Shown here: piece after piece, positions 34,285-47,091 of the stretch
Position numbering within the stretch: position 1 is the first letter of the stretch
Layout of the letters: each line of letters begins with the position of its first letter
From: Schistosoma haematobium
Lineage: Eukaryota > Platyhelminthes > Trematoda > Strigeidida > Schistosomatidae
Direction: 5' to 3'
DNA length: 64,000 bases
Assembly: GCF_000699445.3 (NCBI RefSeq)
Contig: NC_067196.1
Location: forward strand, 4,340,001 to 4,404,000
Notes under the pieces: model-generated
Told to the model about the DNA's origin: nothing
Database searches by the model: none
The model's input: only the letters and a program-made list of their open reading frames with translations
Translations under genes and position numbers: made by a program

Positions 34285-34770
34285 ATTCAGTTGGTATTGT
34301 TTACTTGAATTTTCCCATTGATGTTTAGAACTGCAATTGTCCAATCTTTCATTGATATATATATATATGCATGCTGTGCGTATTACCTCGATATTGCCTT
34401 AATTCACAAGCACTATAAGCAAAGATGGATAGTGGCTAGTAGTGGAATCCAAGACGCGTGTTTCGTCCTATTTGAGACTCGACAACTAGATGTACATGCA
34501 TCTCAGAGTTGATGTTCACTCAATGGGAGGATTCAAGTAAACAATACCAAGTGAATTTAAACTTCACCCCATTGCACAAACTAGTGCCTATCAGGACTCA
34601 GTAGCTAAGTGGATAACGGAATGGAATTTGAAGTGAACGGTACTGGATTCGAGTCCCATAGTGAATTTCAACTCTAAGACGAAAGTAAATCCATCTGACG
34701 AGTCCCAAACAGGACGAAACGAGCATCCTGGATTCCACTGCTAACCACTAGTCATCTTTGCTTATACTGA
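34285..34770. repeat. HHR-1 inverted dimer with a unit junction
   Basis: A - strand unit (34285-34524) faces a + strand unit (34525-34770). At 34530-34575 the 3' tail (CAATACCAAGTGAATT) runs directly into the next 5' start (TAAACTTCACCCCATTGCAC). The + hammerhead (34691-34737) keeps CTGACGA and GAAA but has a weak helix III (ACGA/GCAT). The - copy core is mutated. Confidence 0.85.
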
Positions 34771-35384
34771 TATTTCTTCCATATACTTTTCATCATAGAA
34801 TTTCCACTTTGACTAGAATATTGTTTGATTCACTAATGAAGTGACTACCTAACAACATGACAAGTTATCATTCTACACTATGCACTATATGATCTACTAC
34901 ATAGAACATACATAATTTATATTCAATACACACAAGACATATAATCTATGCATTGAAGAGATAATCATCGACATTACTGTTATACATTTAATTCATGTGA
35001 ATATTGATCAAATCAAAATACCTCTATACATTATTACATGCATGAATGAGAATACTATCCATCGGACATGTATGTTTCATTTAATGATAATAAGGAATGG
35101 ATAATAATTAACAAATCAAGGAATAAACTGTTTCTAATTAACACTTTTACAAAAAAACCTTACTATGAGAGTGTGAGGTTGTTGTGTTTTACTGGATAAA
35201 ATAATCATTAAATACATGAATGAATGGCTTTCTGATAGTAAAGTTTTCGTACGAAATGTATAACCACTGAGAAATTGAAATCTATACATATGAATTGAGA
35301 TAATTGTATATATGAATATGAAAGAATATAGTGCTGTTCTGATATTCATAATTATTATAATCTATAGTATTCCATATTATTCAT

Positions 35385-35650
35385 GTAAAGGTTTTGTAAA
35401 GATTGTTAAATTTTTGTAGTTTATATCATGACTTAACTTTATTTAGGTTATCATTGAAAATGAGAGAGTATTGAACAATTATTTGATCTTAGTATGAGAC
35501 TACATAATGGTGAGCATTCATGACCCCAGTGGTGATCGTACCTAGGACCTCCAGTTCTGAAGTGACCCGTCAGCGTTTAGTCCACTAAATCAACTTGCGA
35601 TAGTTTACACATCCACCTTCAATCAGTCCTTGATATTGCACAATCATAGT
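35385..35650 (-). repeat. HHR-2 repeat, highly diverged
   Basis: The arm, head and leader order is still visible (TTTTGTAAAGATTGTTAAATT, then ACCTAGGACCTCCAG, then CACCTTCAATCAGTCC on the + strand). No ribozyme core survives. Confidence 0.55.
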
Positions 35651-35720
35651 TCAATGTGATTACTTAATAAGTGAAGTCATTTTGAAGGAATGGTAAAGTG
35701 CGAATAAACCATACCAGCAC

Positions 35721-35721
35721 A

Positions 35722-35765
<44 letters not shown>
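35721..35765. repeat. (AAT)n microsatellite
   Basis: About 15 uninterrupted trinucleotide units. The Tyr-rich reverse frame across it is not a gene. Confidence 0.95.
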
Positions 35766-35786
35766 CGATGAAAATATCAACTATTG

Positions 35787-35980
35787 AACCGAATTCACTT
35801 GGTATTGTTTTACTTGTATCTTTCCATTGACGTTTAGGACTGCAGTTGATCAGTCTCATGTTGGCATATGTACATCTTATGCGTATTGCCTCAATATAGC
35901 CTTAAGTCACAAGCTATCTAAGCAAAGATGGATAGTAGCTAGCAGTGGAATCCAGTTTCACAGGCGTTTTGTCCTAATGT
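35787..35980 (-). repeat. HHR-1 fragment
   Basis: Holds the 3' tail and half of the ribozyme region, then breaks off inside helix II (GTTTTGTCCTAATG on the + strand). The head is missing. Confidence 0.8.
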
Positions 35981-35999
35981 AAAGTTTGTAAACCTTCTG

Positions 36000-37239
36000 A
36001 ATAATTTTATTTGAGATTTTATGAAATTAGTGATAATGGGATAATTTTCAGTAAGGTAACTTTGAATTAATATCAGTTTTATACAGTCAATCTGTCTCAT
36101 TCAACCTAGAATTCATTTGGGCTAAATTACATTACCATACTATATCAATACAGTGCAATGAAATTATCAGGATATATATCAAAGAAGTCAAAATAGTATT
36201 ATTATCAATGATCTTAAAAGAGAGAGGGAATAAAGTTTGAAGAGAAGGGATAAATTCTTGGCATAATGTGTTGATAATAACATTACAATAAAGAAATCAG
36301 GAGAAGTTATAGAGAAAAAGTGTCTACACCTCAGTGCCGTTCTCAAGCATTGAGATGGATTAAACCTGTTTTTAGGTAACCTGAACTTACCAGCAACACT
36401 ATGTGCAACTGTCAATGAATTCATGAATAGATGTGGTGTTTTAGTTTGGATCCCCTAACTCATTTCCAACCTGCTATTGCACAAACAAACATTGTGCATC
36501 AAGGTAGGCGGTGGTTATGCACACTTAATGAATGTCCAAGTCACCTCAATAGATGAAGTTTCACTAACTTATCCACTGATTTTCCCTATTTCTCTCATAT
36601 CCAACTGTTGACCTCATTATATATGATCCTCTGAAAACAACTGTTACTAAATACTAGCAATTTAATATCTATACTTGAACAGATCATAATTCACAAGCCT
36701 AGATTAATATTACCAACTCAACACTATACCCACCCTTCAATAGGCAGAAAGTTATCTCATCTACTCTACAAGTAACACTAGTTGACAAAAACCAGGATGC
36801 TTTTTTGTATCCGTACCATAATTTTGTTAGCTAACAGCTCACTAGGACTGATGGGTGAATTGGTCAACGCGCTCAACGACTTCACTTCCTACGACTAGTC
36901 TAAATGATGTTTCAGATCAGCCATGAAACAAAATTTTCGGTTTGAACGGAGGTAAACACATCCCGAATATGTTTTCATTGTTACTCATGGTGTTGAGCAT
37001 ATTCATTAAATGGTTACTCTATGTCGTTAAGTAGGAGATTAATCTCTAGAAGTTCAGACAAAGAAAGTGTTATTGCAAGACACTAACTTATTTTTCGTTC
37101 ATCTCTCTAAATTGCAAAAGTGAAAAGAATATTTCTTGGAAAAATCACCACTTAGTCAAGTATAAATTGACTCATTATCAGATATTGTTTCATTATGATT
37201 CATTTGAAATTTATTAAGCTGTAAATCATTACATTCAGT
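36000..37239. other. No recognisable gene
   Basis: Non-coding AT-rich sequence. None of the short frames has a recognisable domain, and no repeat family was identified. Confidence 0.35.
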
Positions 37240-37950
37240 TTTTTTCTGGTATAGCAGCAGCCTCTGCATCAGTAAATCTCGATATACACAAGGTAAAAAG
37301 CAAGATCCTCAAATACAACACGGAGAACACAAACCCGATCACACTTGATGTAGAAACTCTGGAAGATGTAGAATCCTTCACGCAACTGGGAAAAATCATC
37401 GATGAACAAGGAGGTTCAGATGCAGACGTAAAGGCGAAGATTGAAAAAGCAAGGGCCGCATTCCTACAATTGAAGAACATATAGAACTCAAAACAACTTT
37501 CAACTAATATCAAAGTGAGAATCTTTAATACGAACGTCAAGGCAGTTCTACTATACGGAGCTAAAACTTGGAGAACTACCACAACCATAATCGAAATTAT
37601 ACAAGTGTTTAAAAATAGTTGTCTATGCAAGATACTCGAGATTCATTGGCCGGATGCCATCAACAACAGCCTGTTGTGTGAGAGAACAAACAAGCTTCCA
37701 ACTGAAAAGGAAATTAGGAAAAAACGTTGGAAATGGATGGGACATACATTACGGGAATCACCAAACTGCATCACGAGACAAGCCCCAACTCGAGATCCTG
37801 AAGGGAAGCGGAAAAGATGAAGGCCAAAGAAAACAATTCGTCTGGAAATAGAAGCAGATATGAAAAGGATGAATAACAAGTGGAAAGAGCTGGAAATGAT
37901 TACCCAGGACAGAGTTGGGTGGCGAATGCTGTTCGGCGGAAGTAAATAAG
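37240..37950 (+). pseudogene. RTE-like fragment, RT C-terminus to near the 3' end
   Basis: Starts in the segment after the RT catalytic core (VAAASAS-like). At 37515-37820 the frame reads [18 protein letters not shown], then GHTLRES. At the equivalent of the 42571 nonsense codon this copy has sense codon TCA. It ends GGCGGAAGTAAATAAG. Confidence 0.85.
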
Positions 37951-38739
37951 ATTACGTTCCATATTTCAACGAAGATCTACGGAGTATTTGAAATTATTTT
38001 CAGTTCATTAATCTTCCATGTGAAACTAGATGTATTCTAGTAATGCGTATCAAAGATACACGCATATATACTACTTTTTCTCTAGGTACTGAGATGAGCG
38101 AGTAGATCACCGTAAATCAGTATACGTAAAAGAGTTATTTCCTCCTTCTACCGAATTCTTCAGTAATAGTCTTACACATGACTCGACAGGCAATCCAAAC
38201 CTAAAATATCCAATCATACATTAAGCCTCAGTTAAATCAATTCACACAACAATAACACTGAATAAGGATCATAAGTGGGAAGAAGTCGAAAAAGTGTGAA
38301 GTATATGATTCAAACAAAGTGATTAAGTGATAGAATTAATCAAGTATGGCCTAATAGTCTAAGTTTGGAACAAAACAATCGGTCGCATACTTATTTGATT
38401 TACAATTGTACCAACCATTTCAAAAATTACTACGAATCCACTCAACTATATCAAATTATTAGTAGAGAAGAGTTGTGGAGTTTATCGGATGCGTAGTTTA
38501 TATCATAAGCTGAATTTTTAGTTAGACAAACATTACGAGCCAGTGAGATAAACTTCATTGAAGAATAAGTCTCCATGGAAGTGGAATCTGTAAAATTCAC
38601 CGGGAATTAAACTCAAGACTTTCAGACCTAAAAGTAGGCGATTAATTTTCAGATGATTGGATTGTTATTTAACTATTAACAATTTTAAGTTTATAATCTG
38701 AATTTTAAGTGATTGCTATGAAATCTAATACCAGGATAT

Positions 38740-40012
38740 GTCTTCAACAGGGTATTGTTAAAAAGAACGAAGGAATCCATAAACGCCCGACTTCGAGACC
38801 AACAGGCTGCATTCCGTAAGGATCGATCGTGTACAGACCAAATCGTAACACTATGGATCATTGCGGAACAATCAATTGAATGGAATTCATCACTCTACAT
38901 CAATTGCATTGATTATGAGAAAGCATTTGATAGCGTATACAGGACAAGACTATGGAGTCTTCTTCGACACTACGACGTACCTGAGAGGATAGTCAAAATC
39001 ATATGGAGTTCTTATGATGGAATAAACTGCAAAATCGTGTATGGAGGACAGCTTACAAACTCGTTCGAAATAAAGATCGGTGTCACGCATAGTTGCTTAC
39101 TCTCATCCTTTCTCTTTCTTCTGGCGATCGACTGGATCATGAAGACGTTAACATCTGGAGAGGAAGTATGAAATACAGTGGGCAGTTAGGATGCAGCTGG
39201 ACGATCTGGACTTCGCAGATGATCAGGCCCTCCTATCGCACACGCAACAACAAATGCAAGAGAATACGATCAGTGTAGCAGCAGCAGCTTCAGCAGCAGT
39301 AGGTACCAACATATACAAAAGGAAAAACAAGATTCTCCGATACAACAAAACACACACCAATCGAATTACACTTGACGGAGAAGCTTAGACAATGTAATAA
39401 CCTTTACATAACTGGACAGCATAATTGGTGAACACGGTGAATCTGATGCAGATGTGAAGGCGCGAATTGGTAAAGCAAGAGCAGCATATCTACAACTGAA
39501 GAACACCTCGAACTCAAAACAACTGTTTGTCAACCAATACCGAGGTCAGAATTTTCAATACGAATGTGAAGACCGTTCTACTGTATGAGGCGGATACTTG
39601 GAGAACTACGAAAGCCATCATCCAGAAAATACAAGTGTTTATTGACAATTGTCTACACAAAATACTTCGGAACCGTTGGTCAGACACTATCAGTAACAAC
39701 CTACCGTGGGAGAGAACAAACCAGATCCCAGCGGAGGAAGAAATCAGGAAGAAGTGCTGCATATGGATAGGATAGTAAAGTACCCAACTGCGTCACAAGG
39801 CAACCCCTCACTTGGAATTCTCAAGGCCGAAGGAGAAGTGGAAGATCAAAGAACACATTACTCCCAGAAATAGAGACAGAAATGAGAAGAATGAACAACA
39901 GCTGGATAGAAATAGAAAGGAATGTCCAGAACAGAGTGGGTTGGAGAACTCTGGTCGGTGGCCTATGATCCATTGAGATTTACAGGCGGAAGTAAGTAAG
40001 TAAGTAAGCTAG
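38740..40012 (+). pseudogene. RTE-like fragment, RT core to 3' end
   Basis: The frame 38755-39171 covers RT: RDQQAAFRKDRSCTDQI, INCIDYEKAFDSV, and GVTHSCLLSSFLF, where the usual RQGCLLSP has changed. The DFADD-type catalytic motif follows in another frame (39191). The frame is broken several times. The 3' end is GGAAGTAAGTAAGTAAGTAAG. The upstream EN region is absent. Confidence 0.87.
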
Positions 40013-40024
40013 GAAATCTGAGTA

Positions 40025-40825
40025 CCTTCAAATTTGGCGATGATGTTCTAGTTACTCACTGTTATGGAGCATCTATACTAAGAAGAATCGGTGTCTAGTA
40101 CTTCCTGATTTTTAATGATCATCTAGTTAAAATGCTACTCTGTAATGGAAACAAATCATCAGCACTTTTTTTCTTTGAAACCAGAATTTTCATTTCATAC
40201 ACAAAATCACACGTCTTTCTATCATATTGTATGTAATTCGATAATTGTTTACTTTACAAAGTTGTAATAGTCATAGAAACTATCTTTTCCACTGGATTTT
40301 TTTTATTTCCGCTTACTCAACAACTACATAAGTTGAGTTTTTCCCAGGTAAACAATCATTTCGGAAAAAAAAACAGAAAAAGAAAGAAGAAAAGACTGAA
40401 TGATCAGAATAAACAATCGACATATGTATTATGTCATATTGACAAGATGTTGTTTACGTTCATGAGCTCACACCCACCCACCCACACTCACACAAATAAC
40501 CACTTACATATAAACACAGTCAGATAAGAAATGTAAACATATATGTGTTAAGTAAACATTGAAAACATAATCTACATGTTCGTTCACCTATTCGGTCTAC
40601 TTTTTCTTCATCTATTACTTTATAACAAACTTTGATTGTTATATTTTCATTTTGTTATCAATCAATTCTGGGTTGTTTTTTGTTTGATTTTATTTATCAG
40701 CAGGTTGACTTGTTTACTTTGTTCATGTATTGTGTTATTTTGTTGAATTGATAATTATTATTTCAAGTAAACAATGTGATAACAACAAAAGATTCAGTCA
40801 AAATCAATAATAATCAATTAACACC
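40025..40825. other. No recognisable gene
   Basis: AT-rich, with A-rich and CCCACCCACCCACACTCACAC-like low-complexity stretches near 40370-40490. Confidence 0.35.
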
Positions 40826-40829
40826 GTTG

Positions 40830-41045
40830 GCTGCCGGCTCAGTGGTCTAGCGGTTAAGTGCTCGCGCGCGAAAACAGTAGGTCCTGGGTTCGAATCTCGC
40901 AGGGGGCGAGGTCGTGGATGCGCACTGCTCAGGAGTCCCTCGATAGGGCGAAGCGGCCATCCAGTGCTTCCAGGTTTTCCGTAGTGGTCAACTGACTCAT
41001 GACCTTGACCATTGAAATTACTATAATATCCACAAAACCCATCTG
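40830..41045 (+). repeat. HHR-2 repeat
   Basis: A clear tRNA-like head: GGCTCAGTGGTCTAGCGG, then GGTCCTGGGTTCGAATC. The hammerhead region follows with core changes (CTCAGGA, GAAG) and an intact GCACTG/CAGTGC helix I. It ends ATAATATCCACAAAACCC. Confidence 0.85.
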
Positions 41046-41059
41046 GTATTAATTTCTGT

Positions 41060-41960
41060 TTTGTCAATTAAAGACTCGATAGTATTTAGAGAAGCTTAAA
41101 TTTTTAACAATATGTAACACAATATTATCTTTAATGAATAAGTTAGCAACTATCTAGACTTATTAGTTTAGTAAATATACTTTTTTGGATTTGACTGCTA
41201 GCCGCAGGACATAACCATAACCAAGTAGGTGGTAGATATAATGGAGGTAAACAAATTGGGAAAATATGTTGCATTCAATATTTGAATGTTTACCAGTTGA
41301 GTACTGTTTGATTTGAAGGATTGGAATTTTTCTACCAAGAACTATCAGTTACTTTAAACATACATCGTTTATTCCACAAACTTCAAAGTTATGATTGTTT
41401 TCGTTCATTCACTGTTTACTATACTATGGAGTTATAATATTTCCGTATAATTCCCGTATGGTTCGAAGAGCTAATGTTACATGACGAATCTTACTTTATT
41501 ACAAATTGGATAAAGTGTAAACTAAAGACTATTAATTCCCAACTCACTTCAGTAAGTCGTACTCGGAGTGAAATATGACAATTTTGAGCCTAATCTGATC
41601 TTAAAACTAGGATCTGTCATCAAACCTAGTAAACAGACGAATTTCCGATCTTATTGTCATTTACTCCTGCTGTAACCACCGCTAGGTTGATTTTATTATA
41701 TTGTTGATCGATATGAGAGAGTGAAACTGTTTCCTTTTTGGTAAATTATTGTTGTAACATTGAGTTCATCTCCCACAAGCTGAAACTTAATTCATATATC
41801 TTAGAAAACCACAGAGACGTCAACAGATCGATGAGATAAAGCTATTGAATGTTGGACGAAGATTTTTTTCACATTCTGAATTCGGAATATCCATATTGAC
41901 ACATCTTAGTACGTTTGCTTATATATTAATCCAAACAATTAAAAATATCTAGCTCCTACA
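41060..41960. other. No recognisable gene
   Basis: Non-coding, with no family recognised. Confidence 0.3.
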
Positions 41961-41964
41961 GAAG

Positions 41965-42083
41965 GTCGTCCGCTGCCCGAATAGCTTGATGGCAACGTCT
42001 CAGACTTTCAAGCTCAGTAGTTTGGGTTCAAATCCCCGACGGATCACCAGTTCTCTCAAGAAATCACATATAGTCTTCTGGGG
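41965..42083 (+). repeat. tRNA-like SINE head, HHR-3-like
   Basis: AATAGCTTGATGGCAACGTC then TTTGGGTTCAAATCCCCG are good A-box and B-box-like segments, similar to the head at 3960. No hammerhead follows before the RTE-like element begins. It is not a true tRNA, since no acceptor stem closes around it. Confidence 0.5.
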
Positions 42084-45000
42084 AATGCTTACTTACTTAC
42101 TTACACCTGTTACTCCTCGTGAAGGAGCATAGGTCGCTCACCAGCATTCTCCATCCAACCCTGTCCTGGGCAATCCTTTCCAGCTCCTTCCAGTTGTAAT
42201 TCATCCTTTTCATATCTGCTTCTATTATCCGACGTAACGTGTTCTTTGGCCTTCCTCTTTTCCGCTTCCCTTCAGGATTCCAAGTTAGAGCTTGCCTCGT
42301 GATGCAGTTTGACGATTTGCGTAATGTATGTCCTATCCATTTCCATCGTCTTTTCCTAATTTCCTCTTCAGCTGGAAGTTGGTTTGTTCTCTCCCACAGA
42401 AGGCTATTGCTGATGGTATCCGGCCAATGGATGTTGAGTATCTTGCGTAGACAGCTATTTATAAATACTTGTACTTTCTTGATTGTGGTTGTTGTAGTTC
42501 TCCAAGTTTCAGCTCCATACAGTAGAATTGCCTTGACGTTCGTATTGAAGATTCTCACTTTGATATTGGTTCAAAGTTGTTTTGAGTTCCATATGTTCTT
42601 CAATTGTAGGAATGCGGCCCTTGCTTTGCCAATCCTCGCCTTTACGTCTGCATCTGAACCTCCATGTCTATCGACGATGCTTCCCAGATATGTGAAGGAT
42701 TCTACATCTTCCAGAGTTTCGCCATCAAGGGTGATTGGATTGCTGTTCTCCGCTTTGAATTTGAGGACCTTGGTTTTCCCTTTGTGTATACTGAGGCCTA
42801 CTGATGCAGAGACTCCTGCTACATTGGCTGTCTTTATCTGAATCTGTTCACGTGTACGTGATAGGAGGGCTAGGTCATCTGCGAAGTCCAGATCGTCTAA
42901 TTGGTTCTGAGCTGTCCATTGTATTCCGTGTTTTCCTTCAGATGTCGAGGTCTTCATAATCCAGTCGACCACCAGAAGAAAGAGGAAGGGAGAGAGTAAA
43001 CAGCCTTGTCTGACTCCGGTCCTTACTTGGAATGCATCTGTCAGCTGTCCTCCATGCACTACTTTGCACTGTAGTCCGTCGTATGAGTTCCGGATAATAT
43101 TGACAATCTTCTCAGGAGCTCCGTAGTGTCGAAGAAGTTTCCATAATGTCCTCCTATCTACACTGTCGAATGCCTTTTCATAATCAATGAAGTTGATGTA
43201 TAGTGACGAGTTCCACTCAACTGATTGTTCGACGATGATCCGTAGTGTTGCAATTTGGTCTGTGCACGACCGATCCTTTCGGAATCCAGCTTGTTGATCT
43301 CGAAGTTGGGCATCTACTGCATCCTTCGTCCGGTTCAGCAACACCCTGTTGAAGACTTTCCCTGGTATTGACAGTAGTGTAATGCCTCTGTAGTTTTCAC
43401 ATTTGCTCAGATCTCCTTTCTTTGGAATCTTGATGAGGTGTCCTTCTTTCCAGTCCATTGGCACTTGTTCCTCCTCCCAAATCTTTTTGAATAGAGGGTA
43501 AAGCATGCTTGTGGTTACTTCGACGTCTGATTTCAGTGCTTCAGCTGGTATGTTGTCGGGTCCTGCTGCTTTCCCGTTCTTGATTTGTCTGACGGCCATT
43601 CTAATTTCTTCCGTCGTTGGTGGGTTGACATCTATAGGAAGATCTGTGTGTGCTACTTCGATGTTCGGTGGATTCATTGGAGCCGGCCTATTCAGGAGTT
43701 CCTCGAAGTATTCTACCCATCTGTTTCGCTGTTGTTGAATTTCAGTGATTGGCTTGCCTTCTTTGTCTTTGACCGGCCTCTCTGGTTTACTGTATTTCCC
43801 TGATAGTTTCTTCGTTGTATCGTAGAGCTGTTTCATATTTCCTTCTCTAGCAGCTTTTTCTGCCGTCGTTGCTAATTCTTCCACGTATTTCTTCCTGTCG
43901 GCTCTAATGCTCCTCTTCACTTGCTTGTTTGCTTCTATGTATTCAGCTTGTGCTTGGACTTTCTCTGCTCGTGTTTGGCTGTTGTTAATTGCTGTCTTCT
44001 TGTTCTTCCTTTCTTTGATCTTGTCCAGTGTTTCTATAGAGATCCATTCCTTATGATGGTGTTTCTTTAGGCCCAGAACCTCTTGACACGTTGAAGTCAA
44101 TGTTTCTTTGATGCCTTTCCAGTTGTCCTCCATGGTAGTTTCTTCTTCCTTCAGTAGATCTTGAAAGGCTTGGAATCTGTTGTTGAGAGCTATCTTGAAT
44201 TCATTGAGTTTGTCAGTATCTCGAAGGAAGGCTGTATTGAACCTTTGTAGTGCTGTTTGTCCACTTGTCCAGTTCTTTTTTAGCTTCAGTTTCAGATTGG
44301 CTACAACTAGGTAGTGATCTGAAGCTACGTCAGCTCCTCTCCTGGTTCTCACATCTTCCATTGTCCTTCGGAATTTTTTGTTGATGCAAATATGGTCTAT
44401 CTGGTTCTGTGTAGTGTGGTCCGGTGAGATCCATGTAGCCTTGTGTATACGTTTGTGTGGAAATATTGTGCCTCCTATGACTAATTTGTTGAATGCACAC
44501 AAATTTGCAAATCTTTCTCCATTTTCGTTCCTCTCTCCCAGTCCATGTCGTCCCATAATATCTTCATATCCAGTGTTGTCTATTCCGACCTTGGCATTTA
44601 GATCTCCCATCAGAATGGTGAGGTCCTTTCTTGAGCATTTCTCTATGATTGACTGCAGCCGCTCGTAGAATTGATCTTTAATGTCGTCGTTGCTATCATT
44701 GGTGGGTGCATAACATTGGATAATATTCATTAAGATCCCCTCCTTCTTTGTTTTGAATGATGCTTTGATGATTCTGGATCCGTGGGATTCCCATCCTACA
44801 AGTGCATTTCGTGCTACTTTGGACAGCATTAGAGCAACTCCCTGAGTGTGTGGAGTATTGTCCTCTTCGTGACCGGAGTATAGCAGCATCTCTCCCGTAG
44901 CTAGCCTTTTCTGTCCAGCTTGGGTCCAGTGGGTTTCGCTGATTCCCAGTACTGCTAAGTTGTATCTCCTCATTTCCGTTGCAAGTTGACTGGTCTTCCA

Positions 45001-45330
45001 GGTTTCCCACATTGTTCTAACGTTCCATGTACCTATAAAAATTTTTGCTCTGGTTGTTAGAAGGGGCATCGGCCTCGTGGCTTCCGAAGGAACTCGGCTT
45101 TCACCATGAAGCGTCATAATTCTTCTAAGTGAAGACCTTCTAACTCTCAGGGCAGAGTTAAAATGGTTTGAATTATTTTTTCTGGTAAGCGTTTTTTTAG
45201 CGAGTTAGTTTTCTACGGGATGGGGACGCTAACCCCATGCCCAACCCTCCTCCTTTACCCGGGCTTGGGACCGGCAGTAACTCTAGAAGAGCTACAGGCG
45301 GAGTTTGGCGCCTCCGGGTGGGCTAATTAG
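42084..45330 (-). mobile_element. RTE-like non-LTR retrotransposon, nearly complete
   Basis: The - strand has a 5' UTR (about 45118-45330), one long EN-RT frame (45117-42097, interrupted once) and a short 3' end, GGAGTAACAGGTGTAAG, finishing in a (TAAG)n tract at 42089-42104. There is no LTR. The closest known relatives are probably the schistosome RTE-clade families SR2 and Perere-3/SR3, judged from memory of architecture rather than by alignment. All other RTE-like fragments here are recognisable by comparison with this copy. Confidence 0.9.
42097..45117 (-). pseudogene. EN-RT polyprotein with one in-frame nonsense codon
   Basis: Residues about 27-283 form an APE-type endonuclease: GTWNVRT (29-35), SETHW (60-64), MGDLNAKVG (170-178), SDHYLV (266-271). 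Residues about 555-760 form reverse transcriptase: FIDYEKAFDSVD (643-654), GVRQGCLLSPFLF (701-713) and the catalytic FADD (745-748). A C-terminal region with GHTLRKS and a KRKRGRPK basic patch follows. A TGA at 42571-42573 stops the frame after 848 residues, and the same frame then runs to 42097. The sibling at 37500 has TCA there, so a single substitution explains the break. EN and RT are upstream of the stop, so a shortened protein could still be made, but its activity is uncertain. The element would supply TPRT machinery for non-autonomous repeats. Confidence 0.9.
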
Positions 45331-45374
45331 CACAAAACCTAGGTTTACATTAACAAAAGTTCAAATTTCAAGAT

Positions 45375-45595
45375 GTTGCTGACCACCATTGGAAACCCGG
45401 AAGCACTGGAGTGATTGGTCCTAGGTTCGAATCTCGCGAGGTGGGATCATGGATGCGCACTGTTGAGGAGTCCCACAATAAGACGAACCGGCCGTCCAGT
45501 TTTTCCAAGTTTTCCATGATGGTCTAGCTTCAATTGACTCATGATCTCAACTATTCAAATTACTCTATTTTCCACAAAACCCCTTCCAATATTGT
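45375..45595 (+). repeat. HHR-2 repeat
   Basis: Short left arm, tRNA-like B-box (GGTCCTAGGTTCGAATCTCG), then a hammerhead with TTGAGGA and GAAC changes (inactive), and a 3' arm ending CCACAAAACCCCTTCC. It sits just beyond the 5' end of the RTE-like element. Confidence 0.8.
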
Positions 45596-45599
45596 TTTG

Positions 45600-47073
45600 T
45601 TGTTTCTATGTATTTAACTAAGAAGAAATTGTCATTACTGTTCATTGTTGTTCATTGCATTTTGATCAATACCGTGTTTCATTTTTAGTTTTCTAACCAG
45701 TTTAAAATGACCTGAATTATACAAACAATTTTTCTTCTGCTATAACCACTATCATCCTCATCAACATAACGTCTTCATACATTGTTATTATATAATCATT
45801 GTCATACAAGAATAAACAAGAATGATTTAGTTTTTGTTACAAGTGTCCTATTGAAAAAAATTTAATGTTGCGTGATTTATTAGTGTTTTATGCATAATAA
45901 ACCTTTTTCATGTCACACTATCAACTTCTTTCTAACCGGTCACCAACTCTTATGATTATTCCAATACATAACCACACACACACAATATACATGTTTAAAA
46001 TGAATATAGATGTATGTGCATATGTTTTTAAAGGTTTCATGTTACATTCATTGTGAATAATACAATTGGATTGTAATCATGATGATAAATAGTTTAGTTG
46101 GAAATAAATACCCCTTCTGTCTATTACTTGATTGTATCTGCACTTTAATAAATTATGATTATGCAATCAAACACATGTGTTGTTATAGTTTGTAGTCTTT
46201 ACCTTTAGGCTATTTCTTCTTCTTCTTCTTACATGATTAATGATAAGTTTAGATGTGTTATACAGTTATGGTTTACATGTGTCTGTTACATAATATGTCC
46301 GTCTGTCTATCTGTCTATCTTTCATTTATAAATGATGTGAATAAAGATTTGAGGCAGTTTATATATACATTAACATATGGTGTTTTATTTCATTTTATTT
46401 ATAGACAAGATGAAAACAGCAATTGAAAAAAAACGGAATATTAAAAGAAAATCTCCCCTACCCCATACTGATTAAAAAAAGGGGGGCGGGTTAGTTTATT
46501 CATTCAGTCATTCATGTATTTGTTTCTGTTGTTGTTGTTGTTGTTGGAACATTCGAAATTCAATCATAAGTGGATAAGTAGGGGATTGACAGTCAATCTA
46601 ATGAATAAAGTATATAATCAAATAATGTACAATAATATAACTAATCGTTAATATAAAATTTATGTGTATATATTTGCTTATGTGTCCTTGTGCGTGCGTG
46701 TGTGTGTCTAAGTTTCCACTAATACACCACTATATCATTGCATTTAGAATATCATTAACTAATCAAAGTGTACTTCATGTGTAATATGTTTTTACAGATG
46801 AAATGAATTTTCAAAAACAAAATGGGGGGGTGAGAGAGAGAAAGGGGTGGTTTCTGTGAAAAACCATTTAAATGACACAAAACTATATTTACATAAATGA
46901 CTTATAATTATTATTTAAGATTCTCAGTAGAATTTTCAACGGAACAAATGTTTAGTTGTTTCACTGCTTTATGTTAGTTTATTCTCATTTCTAGTTGTTG
47001 TTGTTGTTGTTGTTACATATTTGTTTCATTTTATTCGGTTTTATATAATGAATGATATAATCAGATGAAAACT
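45600..47073. other. No recognisable gene
   Basis: AT-rich sequence with short (CTT)n, (GTT)n, (GT)n and G-rich tracts (46490 and 46825). No repeat family or exon is seen. Confidence 0.35.
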
Positions 47074-47091
47074 AACATTAAAAGCATTGTA

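Noticed and set aside
40830..40915. Possible tRNA genes at the heads of HHR-1, HHR-2 and HHR-3 repeats
   Set aside because: A- and B-box-like segments are present, but no acceptor stem or standard anticodon arm closes around them. They are SINE-type tRNA-derived heads.
42239..42841. 200-codon + strand frame opposite the RTE-like ORF
   Set aside because: It is an antisense shadow of the retrotransposon coding region.
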